DNA of 64,000 nucleotides. It comes from Acinetobacter zhairuonensis (GTDB lineage: Bacteria > Pseudomonadota > Gammaproteobacteria > Pseudomonadales > Moraxellaceae). The notes under the pieces are model-generated. The model made no database searches. It had not been told where the DNA came from and was given only the letters and a program-made list of their open reading frames with translations. Location: contig NZ_JAKVIM010000015.1 in the NCBI RefSeq assembly GCF_022601715.1, positions 28,777-92,776 of the forward strand. Reading direction: 5' to 3'. The stretch's first letter is position 1; the number at the start of each line of letters is the position of its first letter. Made by a program: the position numbers and the translations under genes. Below, piece after piece: positions 1 through 8,372 of this stretch.

Positions 1-745
1 GTGTTATGCGACCGCAGCCATTCGTCCAAATCAGAATCAGGCTGCAGTCCGTCGTGCAGCGGTCGCAGTAGAGCTTATTCATTGTTATTCCTTGGCACAT
101 GATGATTTGCCATGTATGGACAATGATCAATTACGCCGTGGGCAGCCCACCTGTCATGTGGCGTATGGTGAAGACACAGCCTTATTAGCAGGAGATATTC
201 TGCAATCCATGGCATTTGAAGTGTTGGGTAGTCGTTTGTTTGATCAGGGCGAAGCGGTTGATCAATCGGTGATTCTTAAACAAATGCAAATTCTGGCGAC
301 CGCTTCTTCAAAAATGGTCTGTGGACAGGTATTGGATTTACAGGCTGAAGGCAAGCAAATTGATCAGCAAGCTTTAGAAAATATTCATCGTAATAAAACA
401 GGTGCCTTAATTACCGCAGCAATTATGATGGCAGCGGTGACCATTTTTACTGGTACAGACCCTGCGATTCCGCAATTAAGACAATATGGGCAAAACATTG
501 GTCTGGCTTTCCAAGTACAAGATGACATCTTGGATATTATTGCCAATACCGAACAACTCGGTAAAACGGCAGGTAAAGATGAGCAAGTCGAAAAGTCGAC
601 TTATCCTGCATTGATGGGCTTAGAGCAAGCCAAAGCTTATGCGCAAACCTTGCATGACCAAGCTTTTGCAGCTTTGCAGTTTTTTGAAGGGCAGGCTCAA
701 GAGCTAGAACAAATCTCTCAGTTCTTATTGGCAAGACAGTTCTAA
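1..745 (+). CDS. ispA: (2E,6E)-farnesyl diphosphate synthase, 3' part
   Basis: This cytoplasmic prenyl transferase condenses IPP with DMAPP and GPP to make farnesyl diphosphate. The frame is open from base 2, so the N-terminus lies outside the window. Both Asp-rich motifs are visible: the first reads DDLPCMDND, followed by LRRGQPT, and the second reads DDILDI. The spacing and the KT..GKDE..KSTYP stretch after the second motif fit IspA rather than the longer-chain IspB, which is also present at 37014-37991. It converges with putP, and a shared hairpin at 812-849 separates them. Family assignment is secure; only the 5' end is missing. Confidence 0.93.
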   Translation, partial: CYATAAIRPNQNQAAVRRAAVAVELIHCYSLAHDDLPCMDNDQLRRGQPTCHVAYGEDTALLAGDILQSMAFEVLGSRLFDQGEAVDQSVILKQMQILATASSKMVCGQVLDLQAEGKQIDQQALENIHRNKTGALITAAIMMAAVTIFTGTDPAIPQLRQYGQNIGLAFQVQDDILDIIANTEQLGKTAGKDEQVEKSTYPALMGLEQAKAYAQTLHDQAFAALQFFEGQAQELEQISQFLLARQF

Positions 746-811
746 AAGTAAACCTTTTAACAGGACTATAAGGACATCCAGAATGGATTAAATCTGAATG
801 CACTTAAAGCA

Positions 812-849
812 AAACTCTATATCACCTGAAGATGATATAGAGTTTTTTT
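812..849. terminator. Bidirectional rho-independent terminator between ispA and putP
   Basis: A perfect 13-bp stem (812-824 pairs with 833-845) with an 8-nt loop is followed by a T-run on the + strand and preceded by an A-run. It can therefore serve the two convergent genes. Confidence 0.85.
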
Positions 850-856
850 ACGAGAA

Positions 857-2347
857 TTATTTAGAGGCTTTGTAAAGCTCATCGGCTTGTTCAAAACGAT
901 CAGTGATGTCTTTTTCAGGTGCTTTGCTGAATAGACTGAACACGACAATTGCAATGGTTGCACAGATGAAACCTGGAATAATTTCATAAATACCTGTCGC
1001 ACCGAAAGCATTTTTCCAGACAATTACCATGACTGCACCTGTAATCATACCTGCAAGTGCACCTGTTAAAGTCATGCGCTTCCAGAATAACGACAAGATG
1101 ATTAGTGGACCGAAAGCCGCGCCGAAACCTGCCCAAGCGTATGCCACTAGACCAAGGACTTTGGCGTCAGGATTACCCGCCATCCAGATGGCTAATAAGG
1201 CAATCATTAGTACCATGAGACGACCAACCCAAACCAATTCTTTTTGTGACGCATTTTTGCGTAAGAATGATTTGTAAAAGTCTTCAGTTAAGGTACTTGA
1301 ACACACTAGAAGCTGACAGCTTAAGGTACTCATAACAGCTGCTAAAATTGCAGCAAGCACGATACCTGCAACCCAAGGGTTAAACAGGACTTTGGTTAAT
1401 TCCATGAATACAGTTTCAGGGTTGGCATTTACCGCAGCCGCATATTCAGGATGCTGGTGGAAATAGGCAATACCAAAGAAACCTGCAGCAACCGCACCTG
1501 CAAGACAGAAAATCATCCATGCCATACCAATACGACGTGCATTCGGAATAGATTTCACCGAGTCAGCTGCCATGAAGCGAACTAAAATGTGTGGTTGACC
1601 AAAGTAACCTAAGCCCCAAGCCATTAGTGAAATAATCGCAACGACGCTTAAATCACCAAATAGGTTCATGGCTTGAGGACGAGCAGCTTCAAGTGCCATG
1701 GTTAATTCTTGCGTATCGCTAAAGCTGAGCAGGGCAACGATAGGCGTTAGAATTAAAGCAAAAATCATCAAAGTCGCTTGAATGGTGTCGGTCCAGCTTA
1801 CAGCGAGGAAGCCACCAATAAACACATAGCTAATCGTTGCAATGGCACTGACCCACAGTGCAGTTGTGTAAGACATGCCAAACATGCTTTCGAACAAACG
1901 CGCGCCTGCAACCATGCCTGAAGCACAGTAGATGGCAAAGAAAATCAAAATCACGCAAGCCGATACAATACGCAGGACTTTCTTATGATCGTTAAAACGA
2001 TTGGAAAAATAGTCGGGTAAGGTTAAGGCATTATGCTGTACTTCAGTGTGAACACGTAAACGTCCAGCCACCAATAGCCAGTTTAACCAAGCACCGATCA
2101 CCAAACCGATACCGATCCACATTTCTGAAAGACCAGACAAGAAGATTGCACCAGGTAAGCCCATGAGTAACCAACCACTCATGTCTGATGCACCAGCCGA
2201 AAGTGCAGTTACAAAACTTCCTAAACTACGACCACCGAGGATGTAATCGTCAAAGTTATTGGTTGCACGGTAAGCCATCAAGCCAATAAACACCATGGCA
2301 ATGATATAAAAGAAAAAAGTGATTAAGGTCGGATTCAGTGAACTCAT
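857..2347 (-). CDS. putP: Sodium/proline symporter PutP
   Basis: This is a 496-residue inner-membrane carrier of the sodium:solute symporter (SSS) family, importing proline with Na+. About 13 hydrophobic segments are visible. The early segment ILGGRSLGSFVTALSAGASDMSGWLL is the classic PutP signature region containing Na+ and proline ligands, and LTLPDYFSNRF follows in the first cytoplasmic loop. The length matches E. coli PutP (about 500). No putA lies next to it here, so it is a stand-alone transporter gene. The proline-specific call rests on overall resemblance; another SSS substrate is possible but less likely. Confidence 0.9.
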   Translation of the reverse strand: MSSLNPTLITFFFYIIAMVFIGLMAYRATNNFDDYILGGRSLGSFVTALSAGASDMSGWLLMGLPGAIFLSGLSEMWIGIGLVIGAWLNWLLVAGRLRVHTEVQHNALTLPDYFSNRFNDHKKVLRIVSACVILIFFAIYCASGMVAGARLFESMFGMSYTTALWVSAIATISYVFIGGFLAVSWTDTIQATLMIFALILTPIVALLSFSDTQELTMALEAARPQAMNLFGDLSVVAIISLMAWGLGYFGQPHILVRFMAADSVKSIPNARRIGMAWMIFCLAGAVAAGFFGIAYFHQHPEYAAAVNANPETVFMELTKVLFNPWVAGIVLAAILAAVMSTLSCQLLVCSSTLTEDFYKSFLRKNASQKELVWVGRLMVLMIALLAIWMAGNPDAKVLGLVAYAWAGFGAAFGPLIILSLFWKRMTLTGALAGMITGAVMVIVWKNAFGATGIYEIIPGFICATIAIVVFSLFSKAPEKDITDRFEQADELYKASK

Positions 2348-2492
2348 ACGCTTATCCTTGGGAGTTAAATCACAAACTGAAATTCCGCTTTTTGTTTAAA
2401 TAGTTACAAAAAGCAAACAATATCCTGAAAATAAGCGCGAGATTTAAACATAAATTCACAAAGCTTTCTGTTTTTTTTATTCTAAAAAGTAG

Positions 2493-2517
2493 AATAGGCA
2501 GTCACAAACTGCCTATT
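2493..2517 (-). terminator. Hairpin downstream of qmcA
   Basis: A 10-bp perfect stem with a 5-nt loop lies 34 bases after the qmcA stop on the - strand. It is followed by a moderately T-rich stretch, consistent with a terminator for the nfeD-qmcA unit. Confidence 0.6.
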
Positions 2518-2550
2518 TTACTGAAATACAAAGGGATATCACTCGTCGGA

Positions 2551-3405
2551 TTATTTGTTACGACCCATGACACCACGAATGGTATTGAGTACATCTGCTG
2601 GCAAGACCACCGTCTTGGCATTATTGGATTTCGCCATTTCCTGCATGGCTTTGACATATTGCTCACCCAATAGATATGCAACAGGGATTTCTTTATCACC
2701 AACGGCTGAGGTCACCATTTCAATGGCGCGTTGCGAAGCTTCTGCAAGGACTACTTGTGCTTCGGCATCACGACGTGAAGCTGCAAGTCGACCATCCGCT
2801 TCTAAAATGGCGGCTTGTTTTTCACCATCGGCTTTGGTCACTGTCGCACGACGTTGACGTTCCGCAGCAGCTTGGGCTTCCATGGCAGATTGCATGGTTT
2901 GAGAAGGCTGAATATCCTGAATTTCAACAGTTTTTAAGGTAATACCCCAATCTGCAATATCATCCGAAATGGCTGCTTTGAGTTTGGCTTTAATATGATC
3001 ACGTGAAGAAAGAGCATCATCTAAATCCATTTCACCCACAATTGAACGTAACGAGGTTTGCACAAGGTTTTGAATCGCCCAAGTATAATTCTCAATCCCG
3101 TACACCGCTTTTTCTGGTGTGGTTAAATTAATATATGCCACCGCATTCATGAGCAATACCGCGTTGTCACGGGTAATGACTTCTTGAGATGGAATATCTA
3201 ACACAATATCTTTGGTGGTCACTTTATATGCCACATCATCAATATAGGGAATGACAAAGTTGAGACCAGGACTTAAGGTGACATGGTATTTACCTAAACG
3301 TTGTACAATCCATTTGTAGCCTTGGGGAACAATACGTACCCCTTTAAAAATTGTGATGCCGACAAAGGCCAGCAACGCAATAACAATAATAGATCCCGCA
3401 GACAT
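2551..3405 (-). CDS. qmcA: SPFH/stomatin-family membrane protein QmcA
   Basis: This 284-residue protein has one N-terminal membrane anchor (IIVIALLAFVGITIF) followed by an SPFH/prohibitin domain (VPQGYKWIVQRLGKYHVTLSPG). The C-terminal half is a long, Ala/Glu-rich coiled coil (QSAMEAQAAAERQRRA). Such proteins form large ring or cage-like assemblies in the inner membrane and are linked to protease control and membrane microdomains. The nfeD gene lies 14 bases upstream on the same strand, the usual stomatin-NfeD partnership, so the two are probably cotranscribed. The QmcA/YbbK name is by family resemblance; the precise role is not shown by the sequence. Confidence 0.85.
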   Translation of the reverse strand: MSAGSIIVIALLAFVGITIFKGVRIVPQGYKWIVQRLGKYHVTLSPGLNFVIPYIDDVAYKVTTKDIVLDIPSQEVITRDNAVLLMNAVAYINLTTPEKAVYGIENYTWAIQNLVQTSLRSIVGEMDLDDALSSRDHIKAKLKAAISDDIADWGITLKTVEIQDIQPSQTMQSAMEAQAAAERQRRATVTKADGEKQAAILEADGRLAASRRDAEAQVVLAEASQRAIEMVTSAVGDKEIPVAYLLGEQYVKAMQEMAKSNNAKTVVLPADVLNTIRGVMGRNK

Positions 3406-3419
3406 AGTTTTACTCGCTT

Positions 3420-3893
3420 TTATTGATTGTCATTATTCGGACGATGCGGTTGCACCACAAGGTCATTGCCCAAAATGTCGACCACACGTACCCGATCACC
3501 CACATTGACCGTGGATTGGGTGCGGCAGTTCCATTCATCTGAGCCTAAAATTGGTATAGGAAATCGAACGCGGATTTGCTCATGTTCCATATTGACCTGA
3601 ATCACCATACCGACCTGACCAATGGTGGCTTCGCGTGAAAGTCCAGCTTTGGTTTTATCAATCGAAAGTGGTTTAATAAATTTAAACCAGGCAACGGTAC
3701 ACAGAATGGAGAGGATAATCCACAACACCAATTGTGCTGTCGAACTAAGGGCTGGAAAAAGCCAAAATAAAATACCCACTAAAATTGCGCTAATACCAAA
3801 CCATAACGCAGCAAAAGCGGGAATGATTAATTCGGACAGCATCAGTAAAACACCGAGCACAAACCAGTGCCACGGTTCAAAAACAAATTCCAT
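3420..3893 (-). CDS. NfeD-family membrane protein
   Basis: This 157-residue protein has two to three N-terminal transmembrane segments (WFVLGVLLMLSELIIPAFAALWFGISAILVGILFW) and a C-terminal OB-fold-like NfeD domain with a conserved GxxGMVIQ stretch, followed by GDRVRVVDILGNDLVV. It is the short NfeD type (YbbJ-like) without the serine protease domain. It lies immediately upstream of qmcA and probably modulates that stomatin. The same gene pairing is common across proteobacteria. The E. coli name would be ybbJ/qmcB, but I leave the symbol open. Confidence 0.85.
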   Translation of the reverse strand: MEFVFEPWHWFVLGVLLMLSELIIPAFAALWFGISAILVGILFWLFPALSSTAQLVLWIILSILCTVAWFKFIKPLSIDKTKAGLSREATIGQVGMVIQVNMEHEQIRVRFPIPILGSDEWNCRTQSTVNVGDRVRVVDILGNDLVVQPHRPNNDNQ

Positions 3894-3992
3894 ACATCTA
3901 CTCGTGTATTGTATTAGTGAATAGTGATGAGAAAAGCATCCCTATTCACTGTAACAGATGTCTAAGATGATGAAAATTAAAAAAGTGTGTAT

Positions 3993-4919
3993 TTAAAATT
4001 TTGCTTTAGGGGCGGGTTTGAAGGCTGCAGGAGACTTCTTGAAGTTCGTGATTGCTGCTTGAATGGCGGTGATTTTTAGCTGCGCTGCTTTTTCACCTTC
4101 AAGGATTGATTGATTGCTGGCTTTCAAGTCGAGCGTACCCACATGACCGACTTTGGGTTGAATGACCACATTAGCCTGATTTAATTCATTATTGATACTT
4201 TGTTGTCCCATAATATTAATGGTTTGATCCAGTACGCCCCACATATTCAGCGGCTTATTGCCTACAGGACGTGCAGAAATATCAACTGCAATTACGATAT
4301 CTGCACCCATGGCTTTGGCAGTAGTAACGGGAATCGGGCTGACCAAGCCACCATCAACATATTTGGTGCCACGAATGGTGGTGGGTACAAACACATTTGG
4401 GATACTGCACGAAGCACGTACAGCTTGACCTGCATTACCCAAAATAAAGTCGGCTTTCTTGCCGTTGTCTAAACGTGTTGCAACTGCAGCGAAGCGAATC
4501 GGGAATTTTTCAATTGGTTTATTACCCACATTTTTATTGACGTAGTCCTGTAACTTTTGTCCCAATATAATGCCTTGGCTGTTCAAGGTTAAGTCACGAA
4601 GATCAGACTCTTGTAATTGTAAGGCAAGCTGTTGAAGCTGATAGGGACTTTTACCACTGGCATAAATACTGCCAACAAAGCTTCCTGCACTGGTTCCTGT
4701 CACAATTTTGGGCTTAATACCATGTGATTCAAGCACTTTCAGCACACCAATATGCGCAAAACCTTTGGCACCACCGCCACCCAATGCAATTGCAATCACA
4801 GGTTCACGTGCCTTCACAGGCGTAGTCACAGGCGGTTTGGTGACGGTTTTATCACAGCCCGCAAGGGTAAAACCGAGTAAACCAATTAAACCATATTGGA
4901 AAAAACGTAATTGCGTCAT
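3993..4919 (-). CDS. Patatin-like phospholipase, lipoprotein (RssA-like)
   Basis: This 308-residue protein has a lipoprotein signal (hydrophobic stretch ending LAGC), so it is predicted to be lipid-anchored in the envelope. The patatin catalytic core is intact: the oxyanion loop GGGGAKGFAHIG, the nucleophile elbow GTSAGSF and the catalytic Asp in YVDGGLVSPIP. It would hydrolyse acyl esters of phospholipids using a Ser-Asp dyad. E. coli RssA lacks a lipobox, so the symbol is withheld. It is transcribed alone, with small gaps to both neighbours. Confidence 0.87.
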   Translation of the reverse strand: MTQLRFFQYGLIGLLGFTLAGCDKTVTKPPVTTPVKAREPVIAIALGGGGAKGFAHIGVLKVLESHGIKPKIVTGTSAGSFVGSIYASGKSPYQLQQLALQLQESDLRDLTLNSQGIILGQKLQDYVNKNVGNKPIEKFPIRFAAVATRLDNGKKADFILGNAGQAVRASCSIPNVFVPTTIRGTKYVDGGLVSPIPVTTAKAMGADIVIAVDISARPVGNKPLNMWGVLDQTINIMGQQSINNELNQANVVIQPKVGHVGTLDLKASNQSILEGEKAAQLKITAIQAAITNFKKSPAAFKPAPKAKF

Positions 4920-4979
4920 TGCACTCTAAACAGGATGAAAGTTGTGCACATCAGATCAAATTTTGGCTCATATTTCTAG

Positions 4980-5606
4980 TCACTTTTTGACGAGGGTTTG
5001 TAACGGTTTTGCCAACCATGCTGGATTTTTGGCAGAAAACTGTCCTGCATAATGTGCCAGAATTTGTGGCAAATCCTGCTCATAATTGCCACCGGGATGA
5101 AATACACCTAAACAGCGAATGGTTTTGTGATCATAATCAAAGGCAAACATCACAATGGGAATTTGTGCCCCTACCGCAATTCGGTAAAACCCACTTTTAA
5201 TACTGCCTGCACTTTTTCGAGTGCCTTCAGGTGCCATACCCACCCAAATTTGTTCTTTATTCTGAATAATCTGGATAATTTGCTCCGTGAGCCCATGGGG
5301 AGTCGTGCGATTTACAGGTATGACACCCACCCATTCCAAGAGGGGTTTTAGTGGTGTTTTAAACAAGGTATGTTTACCGAATACGGTAATTTGTATGCCC
5401 AGTCCTAATAATGCGCTAAAGCCATACCACGCATCCATATTGGAGGTATGGGGAGAAATAATCGCAACCGCTTTCGCCAAATCTGGAAATTCACCTGCAA
5501 AAGACCAGCCTTGCGCCAGAAACAGGCGACGGAAAAATTGTTTGGAAAATGCGCTACCTCGCGCGGGCACGTGCGGTGGCAAAATGGGGAAATACGGCTT
5601 AGACAT
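4980..5606 (-). CDS. Lysophospholipid acyltransferase family protein (PlsC-like)
   Basis: This 208-residue protein carries the acyltransferase signatures HTSNMD (the HX4D catalytic pair), FGKHTLFKTP, GVIPVNR and PEGTRK. It probably transfers an acyl chain from acyl-ACP or acyl-CoA to a lysophospholipid or glycerol-3-phosphate-type acceptor at the inner membrane. It is shorter than canonical PlsC (about 245) and has no strong N-terminal membrane helix. This matches a common small subfamily rather than the essential PlsC. The patatin gene immediately downstream suggests shared lipid-remodelling work, an inference from proximity only. Confidence 0.82.
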   Translation of the reverse strand: MSKPYFPILPPHVPARGSAFSKQFFRRLFLAQGWSFAGEFPDLAKAVAIISPHTSNMDAWYGFSALLGLGIQITVFGKHTLFKTPLKPLLEWVGVIPVNRTTPHGLTEQIIQIIQNKEQIWVGMAPEGTRKSAGSIKSGFYRIAVGAQIPIVMFAFDYDHKTIRCLGVFHPGGNYEQDLPQILAHYAGQFSAKNPAWLAKPLQTLVKK

Positions 5607-5712
5607 AGCCTTGTCATCCTGACAAATATTCTTGGTTTTTCTTGATATTACGCTTTCAGAAATTGTGCTTCATTGGCAAAATGTGCGTTTGGATGTGCAG
5701 AAATGCTCACCC

Positions 5713-6996
5713 ATGAGTGTCATGTCCAACATCACAGGATTGCTAGGTATGCCAATCGCGCAGAATATTTATTTACTGCTGTTTTCATTGTACTGGGCGC
5801 AAGGTTTACCTGTAGGTTTTATGACGCATGCACTTCCAGTGATTCTTCGTGCAGAAGGAGTATCACTGGCGCATATTGGTGGTTTTGGACTGTTGATGCT
5901 GCCTTGGTCGATTAAAATTTTATGGGCACCTTGGGTCGATCGAGTGGGTAATCGACAGCGCGGACATTATCGGAGCTGGATTATTCCGATGCAGTTACTC
6001 ACCGTTGCTGTGTTGGTCGTGCTTTCATTTTTACCCATTCATGCGCTAGACCAACCGCAATATTTATTGCTGTTTTTTATGACCTTGCTCAGTCTGAATT
6101 TTATTGGCGCAACACAGGATATTGCGACCGATGGACTGGCCGTCCGCATTTTAAAATCCGAACAGCAGCACTGGGGCAATACCATTCAAGTGATTGGCTC
6201 TCGTTTGGGTTTTATTGTGGGTGGTGGAGCCATGCTCTGGCTGTTGGATGGATTTGAGTGGCAGATAACTTTTTTACTGTTGGCAGCATTGGTCTTACTC
6301 AATACACTGCCTGTTTGGTTATATCGGGAGTCCGTACAAGACCAGTTGATGCATCGGCCTTCAACCTCATGGCGACAGAAAAGCAAAGCCATCGCGGATT
6401 ATTTAAAGTATTACCGTAGTAATCCTATCTTATGGCGATGGTTATGGGTGCTCTTGACCTTTAAAGTGGCAGATGGACTGGCAGGACCTTTGCTCAAACC
6501 TTTAATGGTCGATTTGGGCTTGAGCTTTAGTCAAATTGGTGTGTATGTCACCATGTTAGGTGCATTAGCGGCTTTATTGGGGGCGGGTTTGGCGGGTGGA
6601 TTGCTCAAATTCATGCGACGTTCGCAAGCATTGTGGTTGTTCTCTGGGTTAAAAATTATCTCTTTAGCAGCATATGCTTGGCTAGCTGCTCAATATGAAC
6701 AGCAACATACTGTACCAACTTTGGTGATTTACGCCATTAATGCCGCTGAAGATGCAGTTTCAGCCATGCTGCTGGTGGTGATGTTGACTTTGGTGATGCA
6801 ATACAGTCGAGTAGAATTTGCTGCGACTGATTTCACTTTTCAGGTTGCGGTTATGGCAACAGTAAGTGGTGTGTTGTATAGCTTGAGTGGTTTGATTGGT
6901 GATGTTTTAGGCTATGCAAGTTATCTATTTTTGATTGTTTTAATCGCAATTCTTTGCCTTGTTACAATTTTCCGATGGGTGGAGGTTGAAAAATAA
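5713..6996 (+). CDS. MFS transporter, AmpG/RhtX-FptX type
   Basis: This is a 12-helix major facilitator of about 427 residues. N-terminal LYWAQGLPVGFMTHALPVILR and LPWSIKILWAPWVDRVG are the typical signature of the AmpG/acetyl-CoA transporter and RhtX/FptX siderophore-uptake branch, and GATQDIATDGLAVRIL is also characteristic. The frame extends upstream to a TTG at 5632, but there is no ribosome site there. ATG at 5713 (or 5722) precedes the first conserved helix and is preferred. The substrate cannot be read from sequence: muropeptide, siderophore or another small molecule are possible. Confidence 0.8.
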   Translation: MSVMSNITGLLGMPIAQNIYLLLFSLYWAQGLPVGFMTHALPVILRAEGVSLAHIGGFGLLMLPWSIKILWAPWVDRVGNRQRGHYRSWIIPMQLLTVAVLVVLSFLPIHALDQPQYLLLFFMTLLSLNFIGATQDIATDGLAVRILKSEQQHWGNTIQVIGSRLGFIVGGGAMLWLLDGFEWQITFLLLAALVLLNTLPVWLYRESVQDQLMHRPSTSWRQKSKAIADYLKYYRSNPILWRWLWVLLTFKVADGLAGPLLKPLMVDLGLSFSQIGVYVTMLGALAALLGAGLAGGLLKFMRRSQALWLFSGLKIISLAAYAWLAAQYEQQHTVPTLVIYAINAAEDAVSAMLLVVMLTLVMQYSRVEFAATDFTFQVAVMATVSGVLYSLSGLIGDVLGYASYLFLIVLIAILCLVTIFRWVEVEK

Positions 6997-7130
6997 TATT
7001 ACAATTCAGTTGTTTGAATATAGTTAGCCTAAAGTATTAAAACATATATATAAATAAAAATTTCATCCTTTTGTAATATGTCTCTGCAATGTAATATTTG
7101 TAACAAAATTTAGACCAAGGAAAATGATTA

Positions 7131-8252
7131 ATGAAAACCAAAATTGCAGCAGCGATTGCTTTAAGTTTGTTAGCGGGTTCAACTTTTGCGGCACCAACTT
7201 TTTATGGTGAAATTGATGCGAGTGTGGACTATTTACCTGAAGATAATGCATCAGGTACTTCGGACAAAGATGTCGTAGAAGTCAGTTCAAACAGCTCTTA
7301 CCTTGGTGTTAAAGGCGATGAAAAATTAAATGAGCGTTTAAGCGCTGTCTACCTTGCTGAGTGGGCTTTCAATGCCGATGGTGATAGCGCTGATTGGACT
7401 GCACGTAACCGTTACGTGGGTTTAAAAGATGCAAAATTAGGTACAGTAAAAGTTGGTGCGCATGATACGCCTTTAAAACAACTTTCTGGTGTTGTGGATA
7501 CCTTCAATAACTACGTTGCTAATAAAGCGGATATCACTGGCATTATGACGGGTGAAGTACGTCTGGCAAATGTTGTGGTCTATGAAGCGCCAGCAGTTAA
7601 ATTACCTACAGGTGCAATTAAATTTAATGCATTACTTGCAACTGGTGAGCACAGTGGTATTTCTAAAGGTAATGGTGCTTCTAAAGCAGGTGGTCGTGGT
7701 TTAGGGGATACCTGGTCAGCTTCATTAGTTTATGACAGCCCAATGTTTGTAGCGGGTGTCGCTTATGACAAAGCAGTACCAACGACATTTGCTGGTCGTG
7801 GTATGACAAATGCATCTGTCCCTGAAGTTACTGCCGGTGTGGCTAACACTGCATTTGCAGCAGCAAATACTTTACGTGCAATCGGACGTTTAAATGTGCT
7901 CGACAACAGCTTGGCATTAAAAGCGCTTTACCAAACTTCTGAAGTAGAAGGCGAAAATGGTAATGATGTTGCTGCGGCGAATGTTGATAAGTCAGATGGT
8001 TGGTTAGTGGGTGCGGAATATAACATTCCATCTGCAAAAGCTTGGACCATCAAAGCACAGTACAGCGCGAACTCTACTAGCTTCAATGATAACTCGGATG
8101 ACTATGATGCTGACCAAATTATGGCTGGCGTAGACTACGCATTCAGCAAGCAAGTGAAGTTGTATGGCTACGGTGGCTATTTAACGCTTGAGCGTGGTGA
8201 TTTTGAAACTAAACAACCAGTTGTAGGAACAGGTTTAGAATTTAAATTCTAA
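7131..8252 (+). CDS. Outer-membrane porin, Gram-negative porin family
   Basis: This 373-residue protein has a clear Sec signal peptide (MKTKIAAAIALSLLAGSTFA, cleaved before APTFYG). An alternating beta-strand pattern follows, ending in the C-terminal outer-membrane signature GTGLEFKF with final Phe. The N-terminal strand FYGEIDASVDYL and the ...NSSYLGVKGDEKLNERLSAVYLAEW segment are typical of 16-stranded trimeric general porins. A Shine-Dalgarno AAGGA lies 9-10 bases before the ATG. It is a single-gene unit ending in a strong terminator at 8274-8307. It probably admits small hydrophilic solutes; specificity is unknown. Confidence 0.9.
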   Translation: MKTKIAAAIALSLLAGSTFAAPTFYGEIDASVDYLPEDNASGTSDKDVVEVSSNSSYLGVKGDEKLNERLSAVYLAEWAFNADGDSADWTARNRYVGLKDAKLGTVKVGAHDTPLKQLSGVVDTFNNYVANKADITGIMTGEVRLANVVVYEAPAVKLPTGAIKFNALLATGEHSGISKGNGASKAGGRGLGDTWSASLVYDSPMFVAGVAYDKAVPTTFAGRGMTNASVPEVTAGVANTAFAAANTLRAIGRLNVLDNSLALKALYQTSEVEGENGNDVAAANVDKSDGWLVGAEYNIPSAKAWTIKAQYSANSTSFNDNSDDYDADQIMAGVDYAFSKQVKLYGYGGYLTLERGDFETKQPVVGTGLEFKF

Positions 8253-8273
8253 TTTTTGATAAAAAATCCATTC

Positions 8274-8307
8274 AAAAGGACGGTGCAAAAGCAGCGTCCT
8301 TTTTTTA
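8274..8307 (+). terminator. Porin terminator
   Basis: A 9-bp stem (8274-8282 with 8295-8303), extended by an inner three-base pairing, with an AAAA loop and a T-run. Its distal end nearly touches the PmrA-box-like repeat at 8309. Confidence 0.85.
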
Positions 8308-8308
8308 T

Positions 8309-8325
8309 TTTAAGCCACGTTTAAG
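8309..8325 (+). promoter_or_regulatory. PmrA-box-like direct repeat upstream of pmrC
   Basis: TTTAAG, five bases, TTTAAG: a perfect hexamer direct repeat matching the known PmrA/BasR box pattern (HTTAAG-N5-HTTAAG). It lies 47 bases upstream of the pmrC start. A TATACA-type -10 candidate follows about 8 bases later. It suggests PmrA autoregulates this operon. Confidence 0.65.
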
Positions 8326-8372
8326 TTTGAGTTTATACAGTGATAAGCGTATAGATTATCGAACTGTTCAAA

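Noticed and set aside
817..1023. Small frames antisense or out of frame to putP, valS, adeJ and rpoD
   Set aside because: Shadows of long, clearly conserved genes; no ribosome sites or plausible protein composition.
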